Assembly (NCBI GenBank): GCA_029204225.1
Contig: CM055113.1
Span: 30,863,024 to 30,927,023 of the forward strand
Direction: 5' to 3'
DNA from: Diphasiastrum complanatum
Taxonomy: Eukaryota > Streptophyta > Lycopodiopsida > Lycopodiales > Lycopodiaceae
DNA: 64,000 bases
Part shown: positions 35,553-46,608 of the stretch, one piece after another
Numbering within the stretch: position 1 is the stretch's first letter
Layout of the letters: each line of letters opens with the position of its first letter
Notes under the pieces: generated by a model
What the model was told of the DNA's origin: nothing
Databases searched by the model: none
What the model saw: the letters and a program-made list of their open reading frames with translations, nothing else
Made by a program: the position numbers and the translations under genes

Positions 35553-35650
35553 GTAAGCAAAGAGGAAGAGCAAGAGGAACAAGCAAAGTGCAAGAGGAAC
35601 AAGCAAGGTGCAAGAGGAGGAAGCAAAGAGCAAGAAGCAATAGCAAGAGG
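35553..35650 (+). repeat. Purine-rich 21-bp repeat
   Basis: Units resembling CAAGAGGAACAAGCAAAGTG repeat about four times with a period near 21 bases. The overlapping 112-codon frame (35523-35861, Glu-rich) is explained by the repeat. Confidence 0.7.
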
Positions 35651-36009
35651 AGCATTCAAATGTGAGGAGAATAAGGAGGGTGAGGAGGATAAAGAGGATG
35701 AGGAAAGATCAACAACCAAGGGAGAGGACAGGCAACAGATACGTCCCTTAATACCATCACCCACTCTTCTCCCCTCTTTGAAACTGTCGCGACAATGGTC
35801 AGTCTTTTTGAAATTTGCAAGAATCTATCTTAGCCTCAGTATACCTCTCACATTAGCTTAAGTATTCCGATTCTATGATTTTCCCATGAGGCAATAGTTG
35901 TATGAGTTTTTGTTATGAAATTATTTTGCAGGTTTGTATGCCGATTTCTTGGCTTTAACACCATCTAAGAACCTAACTAACACAACTAGTAGCAGCTCCA
36001 GATACTTGT

Positions 36010-36600
36010 ATAGTTTTGTAGCAATTTGTCTCCTATTTTTTATTGGAGATTTAGATTTGTAGTGTAGGACTACATTCAATTTTATTTACATTAGGATTCA
36101 TGAAAATAGATCTACACATTTTAGAAACAAATCTGTAGTTTTATTGATAAATCTGTTGATAATGGGTGGGAATCAGTGGAGGCCGGAACGGACCTCGGAA
36201 TATGTGGATCTGTTTAAGACAGTATACCATCTCTTATTCTGAGGTCCATTCTGACCTCTGCTCATATATGTTTACAATTCATAAATAGATTATATACTAG
36301 ATTGTTACCAGCTCATAAATGCTAGATTATATACCTCTGTTCATAAATTTTTACATAAATGTTTGTCTCCTATTTTTTGTTGTAGATGCACGTTTTGTAG
36401 TGTAGGACTACATTCAATTTTATTTTACATTAGGATTTATGAAAATATATCTACACATTTTAGAAACAAATCTCTACTTTTATTGATGAATCTATTGATA
36501 ATGGGTGAGAATCAGTGGAGGTCGGATCGGATCTCGGAATATTTGGATCTGTTTAAGATAGTATACCATCTCTTATTCTGAGGTGCACTCCTACCTCTGC
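36010..36600. repeat. Direct duplication of about 240 bp
   Basis: 36025-36265 and 36365-36600 are closely similar (both contain GTAGTGTAGGACTACATTCA and GGATCTGTTTAAGA), separated by about 100 bases. No gene or terminal motif is apparent. Confidence 0.85.
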
Positions 36601-37432
36601 ATTTAACATTTTAACCACCTCAACTGATATATCGAGATTATAAAATTCCCACCCCAGTTGATACATCAAAATGAACAAAAATGTGACTCAACACTACCAC
36701 ATTGAGGCCTTCATGTTGCCTTCTTGATTACGCTTGTCCTTGAAATGACAACACTTCTTGACAAATGTTTTTTATGAACCCATTGGGGAACTCCATATTT
36801 GGCCTAAGAAAACAAATGATCCTCATTCTCAACAATTACATCTGTCTATCAAATATAGACTGACCAATATTCGACCAAAATTATTTGATTTTAGAGCCTT
36901 TATAATCGTGTTGAGTTGGTTTATCAGCATATATTTGAAGTGAGTTGGTTTCAAGACACAAGTTTGAATCGAGTTATACAAAAGTAGTAGTATACTTGGC
37001 TTTTTAGAAGATACATACAAGTTGAGTCCAACAAATCCATCAATAAAGGTTAGTTTCACTCCAGCAAGACCTAGGAAGTGACCTTACTCATAACATTATT
37101 TTAGCACATTTCATAAAAATCACCATCAAATGGATCCAAAAAAACAATCAAAAGCAAAGAGTTGAGAGAGAGAGAGACAGAGAGAGAGAGATCATGGAAA
37201 AGTTAAAGGTAACCAACACTCCCAATTCTAGGAAGCTGTGTAGCCCTTGTTTTCTTTCATTATAGGCATGGTTCAAATGTTTCTTGTTGGACAAAAAGTT
37301 CCACAATAAAGCCCAAACGCCGTAGGGAGGGAGCATGTGGTGACATTCTGGAATAGGATATAATTGTATGGTTCGGGAGTTTTGTTAGCACTCTACTATG
37401 TTCTTTCTTTCTTTTTTTCTCTTCGTGTGTCT
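36601..37432. other. No gene recognised
   Basis: Short frames on both strands without motifs. A GAGAGACAGAGAGAG stretch lies at 37168-37190. Confidence 0.4.
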
Positions 37433-37464
37433 TTAGGTTTTAGGTTTTAGGGTTTAGGGTTTAG
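37433..37464 (+). repeat. Interstitial telomere-like TTTAGGG
   Basis: Four to five units of TTTAGGG or TTTTAGG in tandem, the plant-type telomere sequence. It is too short to be a telomere. Confidence 0.75.
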
Positions 37465-37763
37465 ATGCCACTCGTTTATGTTTCATGATTACTAGTTTAT
37501 GCGTCTCTAATTCGTAATATCTTTATTTATGTTTCATGTTTACTAGTTCATGCTACTCTAAATTGTAGGATTTTAGTTTAATCATGTTACTTTAATTTGC
37601 AGGATCATAATTTATGTGTTATGCATTAGTTGTGTTTCATGCTTAGAGATAGAGAGTGAGGGGGAGAGAGAGAGAGAGTACTTAGATCAAGTAATTTGAC
37701 AACCAATCCCTCTTGAGGATCAGATTAGGATCCACTCTTGGTCCTTTTTGTACTTTTTGCACA

Positions 37764-37775
37764 TGGTATCAGAGC
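37764..37775 (+). promoter_or_regulatory. Primer binding site (initiator tRNA-Met type)
   Basis: Plus-strand TGGTATCAGAGC directly follows ...TTTTTGCACA, a typical LTR end. This marks the 5' side of a plus-strand LTR element. The LTR to its left does not obviously match the LTR that starts at 40410, so the two sides may come from different elements. Confidence 0.8.
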
Positions 37776-38924
37776 CTAGTACAAGAGGTTTTGTTTAAAT
37801 TAATAGGGTTAATCCAAATTGAAGCCAAAATTAGCAGTTTTTTGGAAACTAGTCAAATTTTGTGTAGCGAGTTGGATTTGATAGCTATTCTCAAAATTTT
37901 TGGTCCAGATCTTATTGTGGGCTGTAGGAACCCTTTTCACACGTGTGAGGCCGTACAGCTCCGGTTTTGACTGAGAAATTTACCCAATTTGAGTGATTTT
38001 TGGTGCAAAATCAAGCATTTTCTATAGTGAATCTAATTGCTTGATTAGTTCTTGGATTAGATCAGCCAAAAAATTAAAATTGAAGCTTGAATCAGGTGCA
38101 TTAATTGATCTTCTCTGATTTTTTGAGTGTATGTTGAAGTTGAGAGAGATTTTGCCAGAAATCATAGATTAAGGAGTGATATGCAAGGTGAGAGGATGAA
38201 ATCCATTGTACCATCACTCTAGATTTGTTCAAGAGTGATAGGGTCAAGTTTAGAAGCATCAATTTGCTAGAAAACATCCTTGGATCTGTCCTCCAAGTGA
38301 AACCTTTGAGAATTTCTAGTGCATATAGAGCATCTATGCAAATCTTTTGTAGAATTTGACATAGATTGGCTTCAATTGAGTGTTCAATCCAAGTCACATT
38401 GCTCAACCCTACTCAATTTGTTTGAGTGATTGTAAGGTTTGAAAAGAGTCATTAAGGTGTATATGGCAAATGTGTAGAGAGAGATCCAATTTTCTAAGAG
38501 TTCCTTCCTTTGTAGAGGGCAAGATCTAGAAGCTCATTTTGTGTTGTTATTGGTGGAGAGTTTGTCTCTTCCTAAGTAATCAAATCTTTCTAAGTGGCAT
38601 TAGCTCTTTGAAGCACAATATCTTAGTGAGAAAAATCACAACTTTTGATTTTGAATTTCATTCCAAGTCTTAAAAGTAGAGTGATTCGTGGAACCCAATA
38701 GGATTGATTGAATTCAATTTGTTGAGCAAAAATTTACATAGTATGTATGAAATTCAAATTAGTTCTATTCAACTTTCTTTGTGAGAGTGTGAGGGTCCGT
38801 TTGTGATCCCATTTGATGTCTAGAATGAGGAGGAATCTTGAAATGTACCACGTTTCTTGGATGGATCTGATCAGGGGTAGTGTTGCAGCATTGATTGTTT
38901 CAAAATGTGAGTGGTGCAAGTGGC

Positions 38925-39070
38925 AACGGGCCAAACGTATTCCTCTCTGATCGAGAACCAAACATGGTCATTAGTCGAACAACCTATTGGCAACAATCTT
39001 ATCGATTGCGAATGGGTCTTTAAGATCAAGTACAATGCCAATGGAGGAATTGACCAAAGTAAGACATTAG
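38925..39070 (+). pseudogene. Copia reverse transcriptase scrap
   Basis: The plus frame reads LIENQTWSLVEQPIGNNLID followed by CEWVFKIKYNANGGIDQSKT. This is the start of the copia RT domain (ENxTW.LV ... CKWVFK.K ... G), and it ends before the ARLVAKGY block. It is truncated on both sides and passes into unrelated coding-like sequence. Confidence 0.8.
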
Positions 39071-39276
39071 TTATGAAGTCAAGGAAATGGAAATATCTTC
39101 ATAATGTAGGATCTTTTGGTTTCAATAAGATCGTGAATGATGTGTTCATTCATAAAGATGAAAATTGTAAGTTTTCAATTTCAAAGGCAAGTTGTAAACT
39201 TCTTATGAGAATAAGTGAAGCATCCAAAGTGGACACTTATATCCATAAGCAAGTAGTTAGCCTTATTGAGATGTAA

Positions 39277-40269
39277 ATGCCTTTTGATTTCAATATTAGA
39301 AAAATCATGCCAAGTTGTGGTGATTTTTGGACTTATGTTTCTAGCATAAGTAATTTTGATAATCATAGGAAGTGCATATTGTGTGGTCATAGTTGTTGTG
39401 ATCATTATGAGACATGGAGGTCTCGGATTTCCATCAAGAAGGAGCACCATGAAGAGGATCTTAAAAAATCATCTCAAGGTCCAAGTGTGCCAAGGATTGA
39501 GGAGGAGAGACCTTCTCAAGTTGTGATTCCAAAAAGAAACTCAAGAAATATGGTTGATTCCATGTGTCTCACATTTCAAGGTAAAGATGAGCATATCTCA
39601 TGTGGTATACATCTCATACTTACTTCTCTTATGTCATTTGATAAATCAATTTGCTTTAGTGAGATCATTGCATCTCAAAATTGGAGTAAAGCCATACTAG
39701 TTGAGTATGAAGTCTCTCTTGAGAACATAGATGATGTTCTTAAAAGGTTGAAATTGATTTTAAATCAATTAGAATGCAAATGGTTATTTCATCAAATGTA
39801 TGCTCTTGAGTCATGTAAGAGCAAAAGTGATTTGTTCACTCATAGTTTGAAAATTTGTATTGAGGCAAATTGTAAACTCTTTATGAGAGTAAGTGAATCA
39901 TCTTCTAAAGACACTTATATCCATAATGAAGTATTTAGCCTCATTGGATCTGAGATTAGCATGGTAAACAAGCATGAAGATATGATGCAAACACTTTGTT
40001 ATTATAGCATGCATAGTCTTGCCAATTTGGATAAGTCTAATTCTCTAGATCATGGTAACATGATGTTAGATCTTTGTGATCCTAATAAGTCAAGAAGAAG
40101 TCTTTATTTTCTCATGGAGGAGCATGCACATGAAGAAGGAGCAAGCCTCAAAGTCAAGCATCTACATGAAATTTGGAAGGAATCAATTTCGAAGATGCTA
40201 GGATGGTGCAAAGCTCTCAAGTTCATCAAAGATGTCAACATCAAAGAAGCACTATCATGGATATGGTGA
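39277..40269 (+). CDS. Unidentified 330-codon frame carried by an LTR element
   Basis: I do not recognise this protein. It is open for 330 codons, far longer than chance at this base composition. Near residues 30-45 it has a Cys/His-rich stretch, CILCGHSCCDHYE, that could bind zinc; charged and Ser-rich segments follow. Residues around 200-225 (ANCKLFMRVSESSSKDTYIH) closely repeat text in the frame just upstream at 39180-39270 (ASCKLLMRISEASKVDTYIH), so there is an internal duplication and the gene probably began before 39277, with a stop or frameshift between. It sits between a primer site (37764) and a polypurine tract (40401), in the position of an element-borne cargo gene. It could be captured host sequence or a lineage-specific element protein. 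Confidence 0.5.
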   Translation: MPFDFNIRKIMPSCGDFWTYVSSISNFDNHRKCILCGHSCCDHYETWRSRISIKKEHHEEDLKKSSQGPSVPRIEEERPSQVVIPKRNSRNMVDSMCLTFQGKDEHISCGIHLILTSLMSFDKSICFSEIIASQNWSKAILVEYEVSLENIDDVLKRLKLILNQLECKWLFHQMYALESCKSKSDLFTHSLKICIEANCKLFMRVSESSSKDTYIHNEVFSLIGSEISMVNKHEDMMQTLCYYSMHSLANLDKSNSLDHGNMMLDLCDPNKSRRSLYFLMEEHAHEEGASLKVKHLHEIWKESISKMLGWCKALKFIKDVNIKEALSWIW

Positions 40270-40400
40270 TTTCAGATCAACATCAAGCTCATTGGCTGAT
40301 CGTCACACCTTTTGAACTAGCAAAGACCAATTCAGCCCATGGAGTCAAGTTCAAGATCATCACGTTTTCTATCAAGCTAAGTTTACCAAGCTAGATTTTT

Positions 40401-40409
40401 GAGGAGGAG
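40401..40409 (+). promoter_or_regulatory. Polypurine tract
   Basis: GAGGAGGAG directly precedes TGTGAAAAATGC. The same arrangement occurs on the minus strand in copia element C, so this marks a related element's internal/3' LTR junction. Confidence 0.75.
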
Positions 40410-41136
40410 TGTGAAAAATGCAAAAATAAGCTTGGTAGAGGCCAAAAATCTTGTATATAGATAAACACACATGTATGGAGCCTGTTCCCACATGTGAAAC
40501 TAGTGTACTTGTCATGTACCATAATCATATAGGATGTACATATGATTTAATTCAAGTTCTAGTGGCTAAAAAGGCCAAAAACTAGTTTTCTAGACATATT
40601 ACACATGACATCAATCTATTGATTGCATGAGCCACATCCTTTGGTTAGGTGTCATATCCCATGTGTAGAGGACAGCTCACACATGTGGAATAAGCTGAAG
40701 TAGGCGAATTTTGAGTTCTAGAAAATTTCCAAGTAGATTTCCATATAGAAGGAAAATAGACCAAATGTGCTCAAAATAGAAGGTTTTGTCCAAGTGTCAG
40801 TTTTGCATGATGAATCATCATATGACAAAGCACCTTCACACATGTGGGATCAGAGGGATGATCAGTACCACGAGCTCCCACTTATTGTATATATAGAGCC
40901 ACATTTGGCCATAATCATTGTGAGACACCAATCTTGGTTTTGGAAGCAATTTTGAGTGATTCTCTCCATTTGTCTACATTTGTTTTGATTGTTTTGAGGT
41001 TCTATTAATGTGTACTTGATTTTCAGGTTGGATTACGTACTCAGACAGTGTTTCACACATGTGAAACCAAAAAGTACACTTACCTTCAATTAATGATTGT
41101 TCTTGTTAGGATTTTGTGTCTAGAATTGATCTAGAT
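40410..41136 (+). repeat. 3' LTR of plus-strand element, interrupted by copia C
   Basis: It begins TGTGAAAAAT after a polypurine tract. TATATATA at 40888-40895 is a likely TATA box. Further on it shares with copia C LTRs the pattern GTACTCAGACNGTG near TTCACACNTGTGAA. The right end is lost or displaced, because copia C is inserted after 41136. Confidence 0.6.
41132..41136. repeat. Target site duplication, left
   Basis: TAGAT immediately before the left LTR. It is identical to 47291-47295 after the right LTR. Confidence 0.9.
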
Positions 41137-41817
41137 TGTAAAAATTACAGCAAATAAGGATCCTAAAACACTTGAAATGATGAGGGAAACAATATATTAT
41201 GATTTCATAAGATTAGCACAAGTTGAACCATCAAAATCCATCAAAAATCTATGCTTGAACCTCACTAAATGGCCCAAATCCTTGAAGAAGGCTTCACACG
41301 TGTGAAAGTACGGCCTCCCACAGTCTGAGTACTGTACACCAGACCTACATTCAATCCTATAATCATTAGTAATCACAAGTACTCAAAAAATTATGAACAT
41401 AGAGAGCAATTGCACCATTATGAGAGAAAAAACATGAAATTGCTTGATTGATTTTGGTGAGATATCATCACCTATATATACATGATCCATCACGGTTTTG
41501 GGCAGGTATGAGTAGCCCTAAACCTATCCCTAATGCTAATTTTGGTAGATCTTTCATCCCTACCAAGTTAGGGTTGGAATCTTGGAGATCCCTCAACAAT
41601 GCAAAAATTACCAAAAATAGCTCCTGTTTTTTCTCCCTTGTATCTAAGCATAATTTGGACTCATTCCAAAGGTTCTAACACTTAGGTCTACTTGAGAACA
41701 TCCTTATGAATGGAATACTATGATATTTGGCACGTGTGACAAGCCACATCATGACCATCTAATATTTACAAGTCATATGACCAAAACTAGTCAAGCTAGA
41801 ATTGTGAATTTTTAACG
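41137..41817 (-). repeat. 3' LTR of element C
   Basis: Plus-strand edges are TGTAAAAATTACA and GAATTTTTAACG. The last bases are CG where the other LTR has CA. It contains the perfect palindrome TTCACACGTGTGAA at 41293-41306. Confidence 0.95.
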
Positions 41818-41831
41818 CTCCTCCTCACTAT
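41818..41831 (-). promoter_or_regulatory. Polypurine tract of element C
   Basis: Minus-strand AGTGAGGAGGAG lies immediately 5' of the 3' LTR and overlaps the end of pol. Confidence 0.85.
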
Positions 41832-44800
41832 CTAGCTTGATTCAATCATTGCTTTACTAATCACTCCAAGTGATGATCTAAACTTCATAAAAGGTGTCTT
41901 TTGAAGTGGTTTAGTAAGTAGATCAGCTACACATTCATTGCTTGGAACATGCTCCAAAGCAATCTCCTTGGCTTGGACCATTTCTCTCACAAAGTGATGG
42001 CATATCTCAATGTGCTTAGATCTTGCATGGAAGATTGGGTTAGATGCAAGGTGTTGGGCTGATATATTGTCATTGTAGATGATTGGTGCTTCCTCTTAAT
42101 CCATGATCTTTAGTTCCACCAATAATCTCTTGATCCAAAGTACCTCCTTTGTAGTGGTTGTCAAAGCTTTGTACTCGGCCTCGGTTGAAGATAGAAATAT
42201 AGTTTCTTGCTTTTTTGAAAGCCATGAAACCACACCTTCTCCTATGAAAGTTGAATAGGCACTTGTTGATTTCCTATCCCTCTTGTCCCCTGCAAAATCT
42301 GAATCACTAAATGCATGAAGGTTAATCACATCTCCTCTATATAGAATCCCAAAATCCAATGTACCCGAGATGTATCTTAGAATCCTCTTAGCCTTTTTCC
42401 AATGGATATTCAATGGCTTTTGCATGGATTGGCTCAACCTACATACACTAAAGCTAAGATCTGGTCTAGTTATAGTAATCCACATTAAGGAACCTATAAG
42501 TTGCCTAAACAAAGTGATGTCCATGAAGGATCTTTCATCATCTTCATTTGGCACTTTTACATCTTGCTCCATTGGTGTGTCAACACTTTTGCATACTTCC
42601 ATCTTAAACTTCTTCAAAAGACTTTGAGCATAGTTTACTTGACTTATAAAGATAAAATCAGACCCTCTAAGTACTTCTATGCCTAAGATGAAGTGAAGAC
42701 ACCCTAGATCTACCATCTTGAACTCTAAGGATAGATCTATCTTGATTTTTTCAATACCATCAACACTATTTCCACTAATGATGATGTCTCTACATAAATG
42801 AGTAAAAGTACAATACCAACATCATCAAACTTAATGTAAAGAGTAGGATCATATTCACTTTGAACAAAAGAAAGTGAAATAAGATAGCAATGTAGTCTTG
42901 AATTCCAAGATCTCGAGGCTTGCTTCAAGCCATAGATGCTTCTTTGGAGATGGCATACTTTGTTCTCCATTCCATGCTTGATGAACCCTTGTGGCTGCTC
43001 CATATAGATATCCTCTTCCAAAAAACCATTCAAGAAAGCATTAGAGACATCCATTTGACATAGAATCCATCCAAAATGTGATGCAAGTGCAATGATTAGT
43101 CTTATTGTGACCATCTTGGCCACGGGTGCAAAAGTTTCCTCATAGTCTATCCCTCTCTCTTGAGCATAACCTTTTGCAACTAATCTTGCTTTATGTTTGT
43201 TAACACTCCCATTTGCATTCAACTTAAGCTTGAAGACCCACTTGCATCCTATTACATTCCTTTGAGTTCTCTCAACAAGCAACCAAGTTTCATTCTCAAT
43301 CAAGGCATCATACTCATCCAACATAGCTTTATACCATTCTTTGGAGTTCAATGCATCTTCAACATTAGACGGTTCTTCAAAACTAGATAAAGCATAAGAA
43401 GTGGATGAGATACCCTCAACTTGCTGTCCTTTGCCTTGATATGTGATCCTTGATGGCTCCACTTTTGCCCTTGAAGATCTCCTTGGTGTGATAGGTGGGT
43501 TTGGTGCTTGCTCCTCCATGAGCTCCTCCTCAAAACCAAGATCTTGCTCCTCGGCCATCTTCTTCTTGATTGTTGGAGCACTTGAGCCTTCTTCAAGCAT
43601 ATGCATATGATGTTCATCAAATATGACATCCCTTGAAACAACAAATTTGTTCAAGGATGGGAGATAGACTTTGTAGCCCTTGCTTGAGCTTGCATATCCA
43701 AGCATGATCCCTCTTGTGGAAGATGGATCCTCCTTGGTTCTTGTTTCCAATGGCACATGCACATAACATATACACCCAAAAACTTTAAAGTGATTAAGAT
43801 TGGGTTTCTTTCCATACAACATCTCATAAGGAGTTTTGCCTTCAATTGCTTTGCAAGACACCCTATTCATCAAGTAGTTTGCACATACAAGAGACTCACC
43901 CCAAAAGGATTTGGGCAAACAAGCATCTAATCTTAAAGCCTTAGAACATTCACATAATGTTCTATTCCTTCTTTCAGCAACTCCATTTTGTTGAGGAGTG
44001 TAAGGACAAGAAGTCTCTTTCTTGATCGCTTCCTCCTCACAAAAGGCCTTGAACTCATTTGAGATGAATTCTCCACCATTGTCACTTCTAAGAATCTTGA
44101 TGCTATGATTATGATGCTTTTCCACAAACAACTTGAACTTTACAAAAGTATCAAATACTTGAGACTTGAAGGAAAGTAAGAACACCCAACAATATCTTGA
44201 GTAGTCATCAATGAAGGTTAAAAACATGGATGAACCTCCATTAGATTTGGTGCTAGCAATGTGCACATCCGAGTGTATGAGTTCAAGAGGATGAGATGAC
44301 TTTGTGATGGAGTTAGGAAACACCTTCTTATGTGCCTTGGATAAGGCACAAGCTTCACAAACCTTGTCTTCCTTCCCAATAGACCTTGGTAGGCCTAAAG
44401 CATACTCCTCCTTGATCATAGCCTCCATGGAACCCGAGTTGACATGTCCAAGTCTTTTGTGCCATAAAGTAAAGGTAGATATCTTGCTCTTCTCGGCCAA
44501 CATGACAACATTAGTATCCACAAATGCATCCAGCTTATAAAGTTTGCCAAGTCTAGTGCCCTTAGCCACTATCTTACCCTTCTTCTTGATGAAACATTCA
44601 TTTGAAGCAAAGTCAACATTGAAACCATTGTCTACCATTTGGCCAACACTTAGTAGATTCTTTGTTATTGTAGGAATGTATAAAACACCTTCTATGTTGA
44701 TCTTTTTGGAAGATCCTAAGCAAAGGAAAATGCTACCAACTCCTTCAATCTTACAAGCTTCATCATTTGCTGTATAGATAGACTTTATAGGTCCATCATA

Positions 44801-45390
44801 AGATAAGAGAGAAGAAAAAAACTCCCTTTTACTAGTCATGTGTGAACTAGCACCCGAGTCAATCCACCAAGGATCTTCTCCTTTGAAGCTTGTTGAAGAA
44901 AATATGGACATCATGAGAGAGTCCTCATGTGAACTCTCCTCCTCCTCCTCTTTGCTCATGTTGGCTTGGCTTTGATCTTGCTTCCTCTTGAAGCATTCCG
45001 AGGCATAATGCCCCATCTTGCTACAATAGTAGCACTTCACCTTTGATTTGTCCTTCTTGACTTTGGTGGTTGATGGAGATGCCTTTGGGGGTCCTTCTTG
45101 ATCCTCAAGCTTTGTAGACTTCTTGAATGTTGATCCTTTGCCTTTGGACTTGCCTTTGCCTTTGGTGAAGAGAGCTTGGTCATCTCCACCTTGGATGGAA
45201 AGCCTATCCATCCTCTCTTGCATTTGGCTCCTTCTTGATTCCTCGGCCATGAGTGTGCCTTGGAGTTCTTCAAGTATGGGTAGCTTACCCATAATTGCAT
45301 ATCCCTGAACCAAATTGTCAAATTCAAAGCTTAGTCCATTCAATATGAGTTGAACAAGCTCTTCATCCTTGATAGGGTCACCTAAAGACT
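41832..45390 (-). pseudogene. Copia gag C-terminus and pol, element C
   Basis: Minus-strand polyprotein. From its 5' end it has the gag C-terminus, a CCHC knuckle CYYCSKMGHYASEC, a protease site WWIDSGASSHMT, and the integrase zinc domain (LWHKRLGHVN ... CEAC). The integrase core has D (IHSDVHIAS), D (LRSDNGGEF) and E (QQNGVAERRN). RT starts at CKWVFKLKLNANG and includes QMDVSNAFLNG. RNase H has FSDSDFAGDKRDRKST and LSSTEAEYKAL. One open frame of 868 codons covers 45343-42737. A missing base near 42788 falls exactly in the RT catalytic YVDD codons, so the frame changes there. The second part (to 42096) ends at a TAA that replaces a Gln codon (one C-to-T change); without it the frame would run to TAG at 41832. 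All integrase catalytic residues are intact. The element cannot make its own RT as it stands. Confidence 0.95.
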
Positions 45391-45797
45391 AGCTCTTTGT
45401 TCAATTCCTTTACTCTTAGGACAAAAGTATGTGCACTCTCTCCTTTCTTTTGATAGCTTCTATAGATTTGATTCTTCAAAGCTAACATTCTAGTTTGGTT
45501 CTTGGATTCATAGACCTTTTGCAAAGTCTCCCAAGCATCTTGAGCTGAAGTGCAATCTCCTACCTCTCTTAAGAGTTCATTTGCAACATTCATTTTTATG
45601 CAATGTAGTGCAACATTGCACCTCTTGATGTATTTGGCTTTTTCTTGAGGATGAATAGGTTCACCCTCCTTACCATTTAAAATTTCCATCAGATCTTGCA
45701 TGATCATGATAGATTCCATTCTAACTTTCCATATGGAATAGTTAGTTTTGTTGAGCCTTTCATTAGTATCCAAAAGATATGCATTTATAGATGCCAT
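45378..45797 (-). pseudogene. Copia gag N-terminal part, element C
   Basis: A 139-codon frame starts at an ATG 45797 (MASINAYLLDTNERLNKTNY) and contains the usual copia gag blocks: W/Y-rich start (YSIWKVRMESIM), CNVALHCIKMNVANELL, AQDAWETLQKVYESK and FVLRVKELNKEL. It then runs into TGA at 45378 because of a one-base shift near 45388. The following frame resumes the gag sequence without a gap, so gag and pol were once continuous. The leader from the primer site to the ATG is about 800 bases and has no gene. Confidence 0.92.
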
Positions 45798-46595
45798 CTA
45801 GTCTCCTAATCAAGGACTTGACACAAATGAAGGTTACTTCTATTGATTTGATTGAAGGTCTACCTTATCCCACTTCTTAGGGACCTGAAAAGATCAGTAA
45901 TAGACTTCCTATAAAGATCTAAGAATGATCTCTAACAAAATCAAATCATAGAAAACTAGAAACAATGCACTTGCTTGATTGAAGTAGAAAATACTAGTAG
46001 AATTGCCCCTCTTTCTATAAAGAACATTAAAGATTCCAAATGATCTGATCAAGAGTGAATTTCAGCAACCTAATATACTTCCAAAATCACTTGTAAAAGA
46101 TCTAAATGGAACTTAATGAGGATGCAACACAATCTACTATCCAATCACAAGCAAAAAATGATCAAAATTGATGAAAAATTGATCTAATTTGGTGCATAAG
46201 TCAAGCAATGGTTGGACTGAACCTAAATCACTTTAGGAGGTGTCTACTACACCTTAGAACAGCCTTGAAGAGTCCCCAAAACTCTGATCTTCCCTCTCCT
46301 TGAATGCTAGAAAGCCTCCTCTATGAAATCACCTCCAAAACTTGCTTAGAAATCAATGCTTGGAGCAAGCAAAACTTGCTATCTTGGTAATGTGAATTGA
46401 ATTCAACTTTGCCTCTGGTTTTAGAAACCTAAACACCTGAAAATTAAGTCACACAACACCAATCTCCAATGTATTTGACTCACTTTGAGTTCTAGAATCA
46501 ATACTAGATGCTAAGATCCAATGTACACAAGATTTAGATCAAAAATTGTGATCAAATTGAATGAAAACCAAGGATTTAGCTCATTTCAGCCTTTA

Positions 46596-46608
46596 GGATC
46601 TGATACCA
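46596..46608 (-). promoter_or_regulatory. Primer binding site of element C
   Basis: Minus-strand TGGTATCAGATCC directly after the 5' LTR end (...TTTTTACA). It is an initiator-Met-tRNA type site with a change in its 3' part (AGATCC where AGAGCC is usual). Confidence 0.9.

Noticed and set aside
35480-35861. Frames of 94 and 112 codons
   Set aside because: They are explained by the purine-rich 21-bp repeat.
37433-37464. Telomere
   Set aside because: Only four to five TTTAGGG-type units, embedded in other sequence.
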